From Limnohabitans sp. B9-3 (GTDB lineage Bacteria; Pseudomonadota; Gammaproteobacteria; Burkholderiales; Burkholderiaceae_C): 64,000 nt of DNA. The position numbers and the translations under genes were made by a program. This document shows positions 45,460 through 54,904 of the stretch, piece after piece; within the stretch, counting starts at the first letter, position 1, and each line of letters opens with the position of its first letter. Below the pieces are notes generated by a model. That model saw only the letters and a list, made by a program, of their open reading frames with translations. It was not told the origin of the DNA and did no database searches. The DNA is taken from positions 310,001-374,000 of the forward strand of contig NZ_NESI01000003.1 of assembly GCF_002778325.1 (NCBI RefSeq), in the 5' to 3' direction.

Positions 45460-46536
45460 ATGACTTTCCCCCTCGTTCAGCTGGGCACCAGCGACTTGCG
45501 CGTGACCCCCATTTGCTTGGGCACCATGACCTTTGGTGAACAAGTGAAAGAAGCCGACGCCCACGCCATCCTCGACCGTTCGCTGGCGCGTGGCGTGAAC
45601 TTCATCGACACCGCCGAGATGTACGCCGTGCCCGCCAAAGCCGAGACCTGCGGCGCCACCGAGACCATCATTGGCAACTGGTTGGCCAAAAACCCAGGCG
45701 CCCGCGAAAAATTGGTGCTCGCCACCAAAGTCGCAGGCCCCTCACGCGGCATGCCTTGGATTCGCGAAAACAGCGGCATGAACGGCCAAGACATCTTGGC
45801 TGCCTGCGATGCCAGTCTGCGCCGCTTGCAAACCGACGTCATCGACCTCTACCAAATTCACTGGCCCGAACGCCATGTGCCAGCGTTTGGCATGGCCTAT
45901 TACGACCCCAGCAAAGAAAAATCGGTTACCTCCATTCACGAGCAACTCGACGCCTTGGCCCAGTTGGTCAAAGCCGGCAAGGTGCGCTACGTGGGCTTGT
46001 CCAACGAGACGCCTTATGGCGTGCATGAGTTTGTGCGCTTGGCCGAGCAACACGGCTTGCCCCGCGTGCAGACCGTGCAAAACCCGTATTGCCTGCTCAA
46101 CCGCACCTATGAAAACGCACTCGACGAAACCTGTCACCGCTTGAACGTGGCCTTGCTGGCTTATTCGCCCTTGGCCTTTGGCCTGTTGACCGGTAAATAC
46201 GACGAAGGCGGCATTGACGGCCCCACCGCACCCCAAGGCGCACAAGGTGGCCGCATGTCCGCTTACGAGAGTATGCGCAAGCAACGCTGGGGCCGCCCCG
46301 AAGCCTTGGCCGCAGCTCGCCGCTACAACACCTTGGCTCGCGACAACGGCATGACGCCCACGCAAATGGCCTTGGCGTTTTGTTACACCAAGTGGCAAGT
46401 GGCCAGCACCATCATTGGCGTCACCTCGGTGGCGCAATTGGATGCCGACTTGGACGCGTGGGGCACTACGCTGTCGCCCGAGGTCTTGGCCGCCATTGAC
46501 GCCATCCGTTGGGACGTGCGCGACCCCGCGCTGTGA
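45460..46536 (+). CDS. Aldo/keto reductase (Tas-like)
   Basis: 358 residues from the ATG at 45460, with GGAG upstream at a normal distance. TIM-barrel features include LGTMTFGEQ, the catalytic Asp and Tyr in FIDTAEMY, and the His block YQIHWPERHVP. The C-terminal NADPH loop region is around ASTIIGVTSVAQLDADL. It likely reduces small aldehydes or ketones. It runs in the same direction as plsY, with a gap of about 12 bases, and follows the acyl-CoA synthetase. Confidence 0.92.
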   Translation: MTFPLVQLGTSDLRVTPICLGTMTFGEQVKEADAHAILDRSLARGVNFIDTAEMYAVPAKAETCGATETIIGNWLAKNPGAREKLVLATKVAGPSRGMPWIRENSGMNGQDILAACDASLRRLQTDVIDLYQIHWPERHVPAFGMAYYDPSKEKSVTSIHEQLDALAQLVKAGKVRYVGLSNETPYGVHEFVRLAEQHGLPRVQTVQNPYCLLNRTYENALDETCHRLNVALLAYSPLAFGLLTGKYDEGGIDGPTAPQGAQGGRMSAYESMRKQRWGRPEALAAARRYNTLARDNGMTPTQMALAFCYTKWQVASTIIGVTSVAQLDADLDAWGTTLSPEVLAAIDAIRWDVRDPAL

Positions 46537-46548
46537 TTGAGGTTGTTT

Positions 46549-47202
46549 ATGTTTTCTGATTCTTCAACCGTGTTGCTGCTCGTGGTGGGCGCGTACTTGG
46601 TGGGCTCTTTGTCGTTCGCGGTCATCGTGAGCCGCGTGATGGGCTTGGACGACCCTCGCACCTACGGCAGCCAAAACCCAGGCGCCACCAACGTGCTGCG
46701 CTCGGGCAACAAAAAAGCCGCCATCGCCACCTTGTTGTTTGATGCCCTCAAAGGCTACTTCCCTGTTTTGCTGGTCAAGCTTTACGGCCCCGACTTTGGC
46801 TTGGACGACCGCGCTGTGGCCTTGGTGGCCATCTCGGCCTTCATCGGTCATTTGTGGCCTGTGTTCTTTGGCTTCAAAGGCGGCAAAGGCGTTGCCACGG
46901 CTGCAGGTGTGTTGTTTGGCGTGGAACCCGTCTTGGGCGCAGCCACCATGGGCACATGGCTGATCGTTGCCGTTTTCTTCCGCTATTCCTCGCTCGCCGC
47001 CTTGGCCGCCTCGGTCTTTGCCCCTGCTTACTACTGGCTGGGCGACACAGTGGCTTGGGCCACCAGCGACGCCGAGTTATTGGCTGTCGTCGCCATGAGT
47101 GCCTTGCTGCTGATGCGCCACAAAGACAACATCGCCCGTTTGGTCGCGGGGCAGGAGACGCGGATTGGGGCGAAGAAGGCGGCGTCAGAAGACGCCTCTT
47201 AA
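46549..47202 (+). CDS. plsY: Glycerol-3-phosphate acyltransferase PlsY
   Basis: 217 residues from the ATG at 46549 (GAGG upstream; a TTG at 46537 is less likely). It has five or more membrane segments with the PlsY motifs [16 protein letters not shown] (phosphate loop) and [15 protein letters not shown]. PlsY moves the acyl group from acyl-phosphate to glycerol-3-phosphate in the inner membrane, the first step of phospholipid synthesis. It ends at the first copy of the repeated terminator. Confidence 0.95.
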   Translation: MFSDSSTVLLLVVGAYLVGSLSFAVIVSRVMGLDDPRTYGSQNPGATNVLRSGNKKAAIATLLFDALKGYFPVLLVKLYGPDFGLDDRAVALVAISAFIGHLWPVFFGFKGGKGVATAAGVLFGVEPVLGAATMGTWLIVAVFFRYSSLAALAASVFAPAYYWLGDTVAWATSDAELLAVVAMSALLLMRHKDNIARLVAGQETRIGAKKAASEDAS

Positions 47203-47230
47203 GTCAACGGCATCTGCTGTTGCATTGCAA

Positions 47231-47267
47231 GAAAAAGGGCCTCACGCGTGAGGCCCTTTTTCTTTTT
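47231..47267 (+). terminator. Terminator of plsY; copy 1 of a repeated palindrome
   Basis: A near 32-base perfect palindrome centred on ACGCGT (core GGGCCTCACGCGTGAGGCCC) is flanked by A and T runs, so it can end transcripts from both sides. The same core recurs at 53547-53576 and 54741-54768. Confidence 0.92.
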
Positions 47268-47281
47268 AGAGGTGCGTTTGC

Positions 47282-47310
47282 TTGTGGGAATCTGTGTGAC
47301 TGTCTACAAT
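47282..47310 (+). promoter_or_regulatory. Sigma-70-like promoter of the toxin-antitoxin pair
   Basis: TTGTGG (47282-47287), a 17-base spacer and TACAAT (47305-47310) lie 26 bases before the antitoxin start. The -10 region overlaps an ACAATTGT palindrome that could bind the antitoxin for autorepression. Confidence 0.5.
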
Positions 47311-47335
47311 TGTGGTAAATCCTGAAAGGCACACC

Positions 47336-47578
47336 ATGTCAACCGTTTCCATGCGCATCGATGAGTCTTTGGTTGGCGCAGCCCGTGTGGCTGCCAAGGC
47401 AGAATTTCGCACCGTGCAGGGGCAGGTCGAGTTCTGGGCCAAAGTGGGCCGCGCCGCGCTGGACAACCCCGATTTGCCTGCATCGTTCATTGCCGAAAGC
47501 CTGATGAGCCTAGGCGAGCCACGAGAGGACAGCACGCCCTTTGTTCCTCGCAGTACCGCCAACACGCTGCCAGCATGA
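47336..47578 (+). CDS. ParD-like antitoxin
   Basis: 80 residues from the ATG at 47336 (MSTVSMRIDESLVGAARVAA). The short N-terminal part fits a ribbon-helix-helix dimer, and the conserved FRTVQGQVEFWAKVGRAALD segment matches the ParD-like family. The C-terminal tail (PREDSTPFVPRSTANTLPA) is disordered, as expected for a toxin-wrapping segment. It is coupled to the toxin gene by a 4-base overlap. It probably binds its own promoter. Confidence 0.85.
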   Translation: MSTVSMRIDESLVGAARVAAKAEFRTVQGQVEFWAKVGRAALDNPDLPASFIAESLMSLGEPREDSTPFVPRSTANTLPA

Positions 47579-47856
47579 GCTGGCAAGTGCTGCAAACGCG
47601 GCGCTTTGCCCGCGTTTACAAAAAGCTGACCCAAGTCAGTCTGATTGCCGACACGGATGCCGCCGTGGGGGCCGTGGCCGACAACCCCGACGTGGGCGAG
47701 CGCAAAAAAGGCGACTTGGCACAACTGTGGGTCTACAAGTTTCGCAGCCAAGGCCAGCTGTACCTGCTGGGCTACACCCGAGAAGACACCGTGCGCCTGA
47801 TTTACCTAGAAGCCATGGGTCCGCACGAAAATTTTTACAGGGATTTGAAGCGCTGA
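47575..47856 (+). CDS. RelE/ParE-family toxin
   Basis: 93 residues (MSWQVLQTRRFARVYKKL). The compact alpha/beta RelE fold is suggested by RFARVYKKLTQ at the N-terminus and by LAQLWVYKFRSQGQLYLLGY, with a late HENFYRDLKR helix. RelE members cut mRNA on the ribosome, while ParE members block gyrase; the sequence alone does not decide. It starts in the antitoxin stop (ATGA) and ends 10 bases before the convergent res gene. Confidence 0.85.
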   Translation: MSWQVLQTRRFARVYKKLTQVSLIADTDAAVGAVADNPDVGERKKGDLAQLWVYKFRSQGQLYLLGYTREDTVRLIYLEAMGPHENFYRDLKR

Positions 47857-47866
47857 GTTTTGATTT

Positions 47867-50860
47867 TTAAATGAGCGCTTGTTGCAGCGAGGCGCTGGCC
47901 ATGGGCCTTAACCGCGCATAGTCCAGAAGCTCCGCCAAACGGGCGCCTTTGCCTTGCCACTCATACACCACTGACTCACCCAGCAACACGTAATGCCAAG
48001 GTGGCCCGCCGCGTTGTTCTTCGGTGAGGGTGTTGATGCGATCACACCAGGCCAACGCGGCTTTCAGTTTGCGTTTCACATTGGGGTGGATGGTTTGTTC
48101 CTGGCCTTTGGTTTCGACCAAGTACACCGCGCCTGGGGTGTGCACCAGAAAGTCGGGTGAATAGAAGGCGGGCAGGCCGTCCTCTTTCACGTAGCGCAGG
48201 CGGGCAAAGGTGTGGCGGTTTTCGCTGATCTTGCAAAACGCCAGCACCTGCGTGTCAGCTTGTGCCCAATGGATGAACGACTTTTCTAGTCCGCCGCTGC
48301 GGCTGGGCCAGCCCAGTCGGGTGTAGATGCACTTGGACACTTCCAGCGATGCACTCTCGCGCACCATGAGCTTGGGTACTTCGCTCAAATAGCGCAGATG
48401 CACTTCGGTCTGGCCCGTGGTGTGCTTTTCTTCCGATTCGAGCAGGCCGACTGCAAACACCTTGGTGATGTGATCTACCACAGGCTGCAAAAGCAGCAAG
48501 CGCCAGTTCTCATCTTCCAGCGGGTTGAAGGTGCCTGCAAACAGTTGCGTCCAGACGAAGTCGTCGATCCAACCCGTCAGTTCGGCGGTGTTCACTTGCA
48601 GATAGGGCTTGGCCAGGTGCGTGGCGATCTTGTTGCCCTTGGGCAGTGGCTCGCTCAGCGCCTGGCTGATGCGCCGCGTCAAGCGCGACAGGTAATCGTT
48701 GTAGCCGCTCACGTTCATGATTGCGCCGTCCACCCGGTAATCACCAAACAGCGTGGAACTTTGCAGGTCTTGAGAGATAAAGGTGTCACCCTTACCCAGC
48801 ATGCCCTTGAGCTGCTCCGATGTCATGGCCGTGAAGGCGGGTAGGGCGGTCACGTCGATCTGGTTGTGGTCGCGCAGTTCATCGGCTTCTTGCAGGATGA
48901 ACGGGATGCCGAAGTCAAAGGCTTCAAAGCCTTCGCGCAGTTCTGCTGCGATCACGTCACCCGTGGCTGAGCTGCCGTCACCGTCGTCATCGCCTGTGGT
49001 GCCAGCCAGTCCTTCGTTGATCAGATCGTCATAGAAAGACTGAAACGCCGGGTGTTCCACGATGGACAGCACATCGAGCAAGCTGCCAGGTTCTTTGCTG
49101 GCTTCGATCAGTTCGCGGTTTTCGCGTTTGATGTCGTTGTATTCGGCGTCGCGCCACATCAGGCGCAGGCCGCGCCCGATGGTTTGCTCCAGCAGAATCT
49201 GCGCCTGGCTGGAGCGCAGCGGCACGATGACGCAGATGTTGTTCACGTCAAAGCCCTCGCGCAGCATCAACACGCTCACGATTACACGCGGGGTGGCGTG
49301 GTGGTCCACGCTGAACAGGCGCTCGCGCACAGGAGCCCAGTCTTTTTCGCCCAGCTCAGCCTTTTTGCCCGAGTCGATGGTCATCACCTCGTCTTCGCTC
49401 AGGCCTTCTTGGTCGCGCAAGAACTCGGCCACCAGCGGTGACACGGTGGTGTCTTCGCAGACCACCAGCATCTTGGGGTGACGGTGCGGGTCAATGGCGG
49501 CAAAGTCTTTTTCGAGCTTGCGCAGCTTGGCCAAGCCTGCCCGCAGCATCACGCGCTGGCCTTCGCTCAGGGCGGGGTTACCCGATTCATCGCGCTCGGC
49601 TTTGAACTCCAGCGGCAATGCGCCGATTTCTTTGCGGCGGTCCAGCACCAGCGACTTGACTAGCCCGGCACGCATGGCGCTTTTCAGGTCAAAGTCGGTC
49701 ACGATGTGCGGAAAGTAAACCTTGCGTTTGTTCTTGCCCGAGCCCACGTCGTTGTAGGGTGTGGCCGAAAAGTCCACCTGCACAAAGCGGCGACCCTTGG
49801 TCTGAGCGATGCGACTCAGACTTTTTTGCCATTCCACTTCGGTGGTCTCGCCTTCGCGCTTGAACTCGTGAATGTGGTGCGCTTCGTCGTTGAACACCAT
49901 CAGCTCGGGCAGCTGCGCCAAAAACTCCAGCACATTGCCGCGTGCATACCGGCGGTCCAGCACGTCCAGGCTGTTGCCCGTGGCGCGTCCTGGCGTCAGC
50001 GGCAGCACCTGCGCCACCACATCTTGCGGGTCCATCGGTGCTCCCAAGGCTTCGACTTCTTCGATGTCTTCGGTCACATCGCCACCGTCTGACAGCAGGT
50101 GCCAGTTGGTGATGGCGATCATGCCGTTGCCCGTGGCTTTGAGGCCAATGTCGTTCTTGCTGCACACATTCCCTCGCACAAAGGCAAATACCGACTCGCG
50201 ATGTGCCTCGGGGATGAACAGGTCGGCAAACTTGGCCATGTCCGAGCTGACGAAGTCACGCGAGCCATTGCCACCCGCAATGAGCTTGCCGCAAAACGCA
50301 TCGAGCAAGCGCTCATAAACAATCAGACCAGGCGCCACCACCATGAACTGGCGGGTAAAACGTGGGTCGTCAATGCCTTCGGCCAGCGCGGCAGTTTTGT
50401 TGAGCAGCTGCCAGATCATCAGCGCTTGCAGCACCCAGGTCTTGCCTGTGCCCGTGGCCATCTTCAGGCAGTACTTAGGGTGGCCGTGTTTGTCGGCAGA
50501 CACCTCATTCAGTCGCGTGCCCGTCAGCAACGCATCGGGCGCGGCGGCGCGGTACAAGTCCAGCAGCGTCCAGCGGTCAAGGCCAGCGCCGAGCACCTCG
50601 TGCGCCACGATGGCGTTCAAGATGGCTTGCTTTTGTCCGGCGTGGAAGTTCAGACCTCCACCACGTGTGATGCTCCCACCCCGGGCCATCACCATGTCTT
50701 CGCCAAACCACCAGGCCAGCAAATCGGCGGTGGTGGGCGTAACCAGTTTCAGAATGTCTGCTGCACCCGATTCGAGGCCCAGGCAAAGCTGATTGGTTTT
50801 GGCGGTCAGGCCTGCGGCCAGGGCCAGTTGGTCATCGGCTTTGTGAGCTGCTGTACTCAT
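47867..50860 (-). CDS. res: Type III-like restriction enzyme subunit (Res): helicase plus PD-(D/E)xK nuclease
   Basis: 997 residues. An SF2 helicase core has Walker [17 protein letters not shown] near 133-148 and the DEAH box [16 protein letters not shown] near 320. Later helicase motifs include [13 protein letters not shown] and [12 protein letters not shown]. The C-terminal nuclease is near 901-920: SPDFLVHT, then VETKGQ, giving Asp903, Glu916 and Lys918. It should cut DNA after ATP-driven communication between two unmodified sites, together with Mod. Its start overlaps the mod stop by four bases. All motifs look intact. Confidence 0.92.
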   Translation of the reverse strand: MSTAAHKADDQLALAAGLTAKTNQLCLGLESGAADILKLVTPTTADLLAWWFGEDMVMARGGSITRGGGLNFHAGQKQAILNAIVAHEVLGAGLDRWTLLDLYRAAAPDALLTGTRLNEVSADKHGHPKYCLKMATGTGKTWVLQALMIWQLLNKTAALAEGIDDPRFTRQFMVVAPGLIVYERLLDAFCGKLIAGGNGSRDFVSSDMAKFADLFIPEAHRESVFAFVRGNVCSKNDIGLKATGNGMIAITNWHLLSDGGDVTEDIEEVEALGAPMDPQDVVAQVLPLTPGRATGNSLDVLDRRYARGNVLEFLAQLPELMVFNDEAHHIHEFKREGETTEVEWQKSLSRIAQTKGRRFVQVDFSATPYNDVGSGKNKRKVYFPHIVTDFDLKSAMRAGLVKSLVLDRRKEIGALPLEFKAERDESGNPALSEGQRVMLRAGLAKLRKLEKDFAAIDPHRHPKMLVVCEDTTVSPLVAEFLRDQEGLSEDEVMTIDSGKKAELGEKDWAPVRERLFSVDHHATPRVIVSVLMLREGFDVNNICVIVPLRSSQAQILLEQTIGRGLRLMWRDAEYNDIKRENRELIEASKEPGSLLDVLSIVEHPAFQSFYDDLINEGLAGTTGDDDGDGSSATGDVIAAELREGFEAFDFGIPFILQEADELRDHNQIDVTALPAFTAMTSEQLKGMLGKGDTFISQDLQSSTLFGDYRVDGAIMNVSGYNDYLSRLTRRISQALSEPLPKGNKIATHLAKPYLQVNTAELTGWIDDFVWTQLFAGTFNPLEDENWRLLLLQPVVDHITKVFAVGLLESEEKHTTGQTEVHLRYLSEVPKLMVRESASLEVSKCIYTRLGWPSRSGGLEKSFIHWAQADTQVLAFCKISENRHTFARLRYVKEDGLPAFYSPDFLVHTPGAVYLVETKGQEQTIHPNVKRKLKAALAWCDRINTLTEEQRGGPPWHYVLLGESVVYEWQGKGARLAELLDYARLRPMASASLQQALI

Positions 50861-53004
50861 GCGGCCTCCACGGTGGAGACCACTTCGGCTTCAAAGCCAA
50901 ACACATCGACCACGCGCACGCACACTTTGCGGGCACCTGTTTTGGCGGCGACGGTCACTTGCGCCTGCGTGACCACGCGCAGCACATCGGCATCGTTGGC
51001 GGTGTTGCCCCGGTAGTCTTGCCAGACGGAGCGGAACACCTTGCCGTCGTAGTCCGGGTCCACCGCCCAATACTCGATCAGGGCCAGCGGCTCCTTGTTG
51101 GCCACTTGCTGCAAGGCTTGGCGGTTTGCGTCGTCCAGATTGATCGCCTCGGGCGAGAGCAGCACATAATTTTTGAGCTTGACCGTGAGTGTTTCGGTCG
51201 AGGGTTCATCGCCTGCATTGGCTGACACTTGGCGTGTGATCGGCTCGATGGTCAGGTATTGCAGCGACGAGAACCGCACTTGACCACGCAGCTTGTCGAT
51301 GCCGCCTTTTTTCTTGAGGCGGTCCATCAGGTCGGGTGGGATCACCAGCACTTCGAGGCGGCTGTCGTTGAGCGCGGTGATGGTTTCTCCAATCGAGGGC
51401 TCAAAGTTCCAGCCCAGCACCACCACGCGGTCCCAGCCGCCCATGAGGTTGTCGCGCTGCGCGATGGCCTTTTTGAGTGTGGCCATGCCGGTGAGCTTGT
51501 TGGGCGAGTCGGCCAGTACCAAGGTTTTGCTGCCCCGGCCAGCGCCGAGAGCCATGCCCGCAATTTGCCCGAGGTTGCGCTGCGGGTTCACATCGGGAGG
51601 CAAGGGCAGGGCACCGTACAGCGAGAGGACGATCTGCGACAAATCGCCAATGCGGAAATCCCGGCCCAGATGTGCTTTTGCTGCTTCGACTTGGTAGTCG
51701 CCGATGGCTTGGTAAAGGAACGGTTTGGCCTCTTGGTCGATAAGGCGTTTGCGCATGATCATGCAGGCAGGTTTGCCGAGATCGGTTGTGATCCAGCGGC
51801 GGCCGAGCTTTTCGGCGACAGCGGCTGTGGTGCCTGAGCCTCCATTGAAGTCTGCTACAAGTGAGCCCTCGTTAGAGGATGATCGCACGATGCGTTCCAG
51901 TAACTCTTCGGGCTTTTGAGTTTGGTAGCTGATTCGCTCATCTGCTAGATGGTGAATTTTTCCAATGTCAGTCCATACGGATTGGATTGCCAAGCCTGGC
52001 ATTTCATCCAAGTAGTACTTGTATCGAACAAGTCCCTTACCCGTGTAATCCAAGCGTCCTTCTGACTTGTAGCGTTCCATTGTTTGAATCGGACAACGCC
52101 AAGAACGCGTAATACCGTTCCATTCATATATGTACCCGCCACCTGATAGTCCTGAAGCCGATAAGTCAGCGGATCGATAGCGCCGCCCAGATTCCTGCTC
52201 TATATATTTAAATTGACGTTCTATGTACTCACTTGTGTATGGCGTGTACTGCCTATTCCAAATATTGTTGCGTGTTTTTTTATAGAAAAAAATCACGTCA
52301 TGTACCGCACCGAAAGCACTCGCGTCTGAGTGCGCTTCAGAGCGTTTCCAAATAATCTCATTCGTAAAATTGTCTTTGCCAAACACTTCATCCAAGACCA
52401 ACTTCACGTAATGCCCCACATGCCAGTCCAGATGCACGTAGATGGACCCGGTATCGGCCAGCAGTTCACGCATCAAGATCAGGCGCGGCGTGATCATCGC
52501 AAGGTAAGAGGCAGTGCCATCGCTCCAGGTGTCTGAATAGGCGAATTGCTCGATCACCGTGGGCTTTTGCTCGATCTCCATACCCGGCAGTGTGACCTTG
52601 GTGCGGTAGTCGGCCTTAGAGTCAAAAGGCGGGTCGATGTAGATCAGGTCCACCTTGCCGCGCAGGCTGGGCGTGTTCTCGTCACCCGCAAGCAAGGCGG
52701 CCATGGCCAGCAAGTTGTCGCCATAAATCAGCCGATTGGCCCAAGGCGCTTCGGGCGCGGCACCCAACGTGGCTTGTGGGTTTTCGATCAGGCTGGCTTG
52801 CCCCGGTGCAAACACCTCGCGCTGGCTGGTCCTGTTTTGCTGGGTGACCCAGTCTTGCGCTGCGGTGTCACGGGCTGGCAGCACCACTTCACGGGTCTGT
52901 AGCCCCACACGGTGGCGGCTCTCGATGCCTTCCAGGATTTTTTCAGCTTGTTTGCGGCCGTTGGCCACGATGTCGGGGAGTTGTTCGAGGAGGGACTTGG
53001 GCAT
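50857..53004 (-). CDS. mod: Type III-like adenine DNA methyltransferase and recognition subunit (Mod)
   Basis: 715 residues. The catalytic motif IV is DPPF at 124-127 ([16 protein letters not shown]). The SAM motif I comes later, near 385-395 ([17 protein letters not shown]), which is the beta-class order used by type III Mod proteins. The target-recognition region between them (about 225-385, bases 51850-52330) is clearly richer in A and T than the rest and reads like an exchanged segment. The C-terminal 300 residues have no strong motif. It methylates adenine and specifies the target for Res. Confidence 0.9.
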   Translation of the reverse strand: MPKSLLEQLPDIVANGRKQAEKILEGIESRHRVGLQTREVVLPARDTAAQDWVTQQNRTSQREVFAPGQASLIENPQATLGAAPEAPWANRLIYGDNLLAMAALLAGDENTPSLRGKVDLIYIDPPFDSKADYRTKVTLPGMEIEQKPTVIEQFAYSDTWSDGTASYLAMITPRLILMRELLADTGSIYVHLDWHVGHYVKLVLDEVFGKDNFTNEIIWKRSEAHSDASAFGAVHDVIFFYKKTRNNIWNRQYTPYTSEYIERQFKYIEQESGRRYRSADLSASGLSGGGYIYEWNGITRSWRCPIQTMERYKSEGRLDYTGKGLVRYKYYLDEMPGLAIQSVWTDIGKIHHLADERISYQTQKPEELLERIVRSSSNEGSLVADFNGGSGTTAAVAEKLGRRWITTDLGKPACMIMRKRLIDQEAKPFLYQAIGDYQVEAAKAHLGRDFRIGDLSQIVLSLYGALPLPPDVNPQRNLGQIAGMALGAGRGSKTLVLADSPNKLTGMATLKKAIAQRDNLMGGWDRVVVLGWNFEPSIGETITALNDSRLEVLVIPPDLMDRLKKKGGIDKLRGQVRFSSLQYLTIEPITRQVSANAGDEPSTETLTVKLKNYVLLSPEAINLDDANRQALQQVANKEPLALIEYWAVDPDYDGKVFRSVWQDYRGNTANDADVLRVVTQAQVTVAAKTGARKVCVRVVDVFGFEAEVVSTVEAA

Positions 53005-53042
53005 GTTGACTTCGTTGTTGTCTCTGAAACAGCAGAAACTAA

Positions 53043-53074
53043 AACGTAATCATAAGTTACGTTAATTACGTAAC
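53043..53074. promoter_or_regulatory. Overlapping palindromes between mod and the HTH regulator
   Basis: AACGTAA-N7-TTACGTT (53043-53063) and GTTACGT-N5-ACGTAAC (53056-53074) share the middle half-site. Three similar half-sites, about 12-13 bases apart, resemble the tandem operators bound by controller (C) proteins of restriction-modification systems. Confidence 0.6.
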
Positions 53075-53123
53075 TATTTAATTCTGTCACTTGACGGCTA
53101 GCGGTGGCGGATAGCGTAACCAC

Positions 53124-53531
53124 ATGGAAAACGCAAAGACTATGTTTGCGAACCGGTTACGTGAGGCAATGCAGGCTGCGGGCTACGAGCCTAAGCCTGC
53201 CGTGCTGGAACGCGAGTTCAATACCCGTTACTGGGGCAAACCCATGACGTTGCACGGCGTACGCCGTTGGCTGCGCGGTGAAACGTTGCCCACGCATGAC
53301 AAATTATTGGTTTTAGCTGCGTGGCTGGCGGTTCCGCCTGAGCGCCTGAATTACGGTGACGAAATTCATCGGAAAGTTGAAACGCGCAAGGCGCGTTGGG
53401 ACAGTGGTATCGGCTACCAAGACCGAGATATTTTTGAGGCGTTTCTCAAGTTGCCAGTGCCACAACGCAAACTGATCCGAGAAGTGATCTTGACGTTTTC
53501 CAAGGTGCATTCAGAAACACCGAAGACATAG
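53124..53531 (+). CDS. HTH regulator, candidate controller of the restriction-modification system
   Basis: 135 residues. The N-terminal region FANRLREAMQAAGYEPKPAV is followed by LEREFNTRYWGKPMTLHGVR and WLRGETLPTHDKLLVLAAWL, which look like a CI/XRE-type HTH in an extended form. The C-terminal part (about 85-135) is helical. It reads divergently from mod across a region with overlapping palindromes, so it probably regulates mod-res and itself. It lacks a strong ribosome site and may be translated from a very short leader. Confidence 0.75.
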   Translation: MENAKTMFANRLREAMQAAGYEPKPAVLEREFNTRYWGKPMTLHGVRRWLRGETLPTHDKLLVLAAWLAVPPERLNYGDEIHRKVETRKARWDSGIGYQDRDIFEAFLKLPVPQRKLIREVILTFSKVHSETPKT

Positions 53532-53546
53532 TGTTTTACCAAATGC

Positions 53547-53578
53547 AAAAAGGGCCTCACGCGTGAGGCCCTTTTTTT
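53547..53578. terminator. Palindromic terminator, copy 2
   Basis: Same 20-base core GGGCCTCACGCGTGAGGCCC as at 47231, with five A before and seven T after. It ends the HTH gene transcript on the plus strand and could also stop minus-strand transcripts. Confidence 0.9.
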
Positions 53579-53596
53579 GAGTCAAACCTAGTCGAT

Positions 53597-53710
53597 TTAC
53601 AAGGCTGGGTAATCCGTGTACCCCACCGCCCCAGGCGCATAAAACGTTTTAGGTACGGCCGCATTCAGCGGTGCGTTGAGTTTCAGGCGTTGAACCAAGT
53701 CGGGGTTGGC
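53597..53710 (-). pseudogene. Old yellow enzyme 3' fragment
   Basis: Minus-strand codons give [20 protein letters not shown] and a tail identical in sequence type to the end of the intact gene at 54791-55879, ending in TDYPAL and a TAA stop. Upstream (higher coordinates) it runs into unrelated sequence, so only about 38 codons remain. It is a by-product of the insertion that brought the nuclease cassette. Confidence 0.9.
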
Positions 53711-53714
53711 AAGC

Positions 53715-53805
53715 CACCTTGGCCCGGGTAGCAGTACGCGGTATATTTTCGCTAACCGGGCCAAGGTGTCCCACCTCCGCGCGCCGGTTAACTTGAACGT
53801 TAGTC
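53715..53805 (+). other. Recombination-site-like structure (attC-like right end) at the cassette border
   Basis: Two features lie here. First, an 18-base imperfect inverted repeat: CACCTTGGCCCGGGTAGC (53715-53732) and GCTAACCGGGCCAAGGTG (53751-53768). Second, GGTTAACTTGAACGTTAGTC (53786-53805), which resembles the right part of integron attC sites (L' then GTTAG crossover). The left attC half is poorly conserved, so this may be a degenerate or partial site. It directly precedes the nuclease gene, where a cassette boundary is expected. Confidence 0.5.
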
Positions 53806-53826
53806 GTCGTAAAAGGAGATTCCCAC

Positions 53827-54576
53827 TTGGCAACCCTCAATGAAAAACCGGTCCGCTTACTCATGCAAGACATGATCGGCTCGATGGGCCTTACACCCGG
53901 GGTAGCCTTCACCCGCGAGCAAGCAGTGCAGTGGTTCCAGGAGCACTACCCGAACGTCAAGCAAGGCACTGTTGCGGCACTCCTTATCCGTTTGTCTACG
54001 AACATCCCGACCCGAATGCAATACAGCCCGAAGGCAGATGGTTCGGATGATCGCTTCTTCAAACTGAACAGTTCGCAGTTTCGGCTGTATGAACCTGGTG
54101 TCGACCCGGTACCCATTTCTTCATTAACACCTGTCGAAGAAGATCAGGTTGAAGTGACGGTTCAATCATCTAACGAATTCGCGTATGAACACGATCTGAG
54201 AGACTACCTCGCAAGGAACCTTCACATTATCGAACCGTCTCTCAAACTGTATTCCGAGGAAGGAATTACCGGTGTTGAGTTTCCGGTTGGCGGCCGTTTC
54301 ATTGATATCCTGGCGGTAGATGCAAGCGGCGGCTACGTCGTAATTGAGCTCAAAGTATCAAAGGGCTACGACCGAGTCGTGGGTCAACTACTTCGATACA
54401 TGGGCTGGATCAAAAAGAATCAAGCAGAGCCTAGCCAGGCCGTTAGGGGCGTGATTATTGCCAAAGAGATCAGTACCGATCTAGTCCTTGCATGTTCCGA
54501 ACTTAGCGCAGTTTCGTTATTTGAATATTCGCTGTCCGTATCTGTGAAGCGTGTCGAAAATTCCAATGACGTCTAA
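53827..54576 (+). CDS. NucS-type (DUF91) PD-(D/E)xK nuclease-domain protein in a cassette-like setting
   Basis: 249 residues, starting at a TTG at 53827 with AAGGAG nine bases upstream. The N-terminal 100 residues form a separate domain (about 8-90, helical, [20 protein letters not shown]). The C-terminal part resembles the nuclease domain of Nuc[21 protein letters not shown], then [11 protein letters not shown] with Asp160 and [10 protein letters not shown] with Glu174 and Lys176, then [10 protein letters not shown]. NucS itself cuts mismatched DNA; this shorter form may be a defence or repair nuclease. The stop TAA lies inside GTCTAAC, as in many integron cassettes. Codon usage is less GC-biased than that of its neighbours. 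Confidence 0.85.
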   Translation: MATLNEKPVRLLMQDMIGSMGLTPGVAFTREQAVQWFQEHYPNVKQGTVAALLIRLSTNIPTRMQYSPKADGSDDRFFKLNSSQFRLYEPGVDPVPISSLTPVEEDQVEVTVQSSNEFAYEHDLRDYLARNLHIIEPSLKLYSEEGITGVEFPVGGRFIDILAVDASGGYVVIELKVSKGYDRVVGQLLRYMGWIKKNQAEPSQAVRGVIIAKEISTDLVLACSELSAVSLFEYSLSVSVKRVENSNDV

Positions 54577-54590
54577 CTAAACTCAACGCC
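54571..54590 (+). other. attC-like left half (R'' plus part of L'') at the end of the nuclease gene
   Basis: GTCTAACTAAACTCAACGCC begins with GTCTAAC, the usual first box of an integron attC, and includes the stop codon of the nuclease gene. A matching GTTAGAC-type right end is not found in the next 200 bases, so the site would be truncated. Confidence 0.45.
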
Positions 54591-54734
54591 TACTCACCCC
54601 AACCGCCCATACCCCCACCAAACCCGCATCCCGTCATCATCGAACATAACCCAGTAAATCCATATGCCAAAACAGCAAAGTGTTCAGGCCAGATGCACAT
54701 GGCGGCAGATGGATGTGACCGGCTAGGCGCTAAA

Positions 54735-54904
54735 AAATGCAAAAGGGCCTCACGCGTGAGGCCCTTTTGTTTGAGTCAAACCTGGTCGATTTACAAGGCT
54801 GGGTAATCCGTATACCCCACAGCCCCAGGCGCATAAAACGTTTTGGGCACGGCCGCATTCAGGGGTGCGTTGAGTTTCAGGCGTTGCACCAAGTCGGGGT
54901 TGGC
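54735..54904. repeat. Direct repeat, right copy (terminator plus old yellow enzyme tail)
   Basis: Partner of 53541-53710. Here the sequence continues into the intact old yellow enzyme gene, so this is the resident copy. Confidence 0.95.
54741..54768. terminator. Palindromic terminator, copy 3 (end of old yellow enzyme gene)
   Basis: Core GGGCCTCACGCGTGAGGCCC with four A before and four T after. It ends the minus-strand old yellow enzyme transcript; on that strand further T follow after GCA. Confidence 0.88.

Larger units (their letters stand above)
53541..53710. repeat. Direct repeat, left copy (terminator plus old yellow enzyme tail)
   Basis: This stretch matches 54735-54904 at an offset of 1194 bases with about eight substitutions and two small indels. 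It contains copy 2 of the palindrome and the last 38 codons of the old yellow enzyme gene. Similarity stops sharply at 53710. Confidence 0.95.

Noticed and set aside
47203..54790. Transposase, integrase or target-site duplication for the defence island
   Set aside because: No such gene and no short flanking duplication other than the terminator and old yellow enzyme tail were found.
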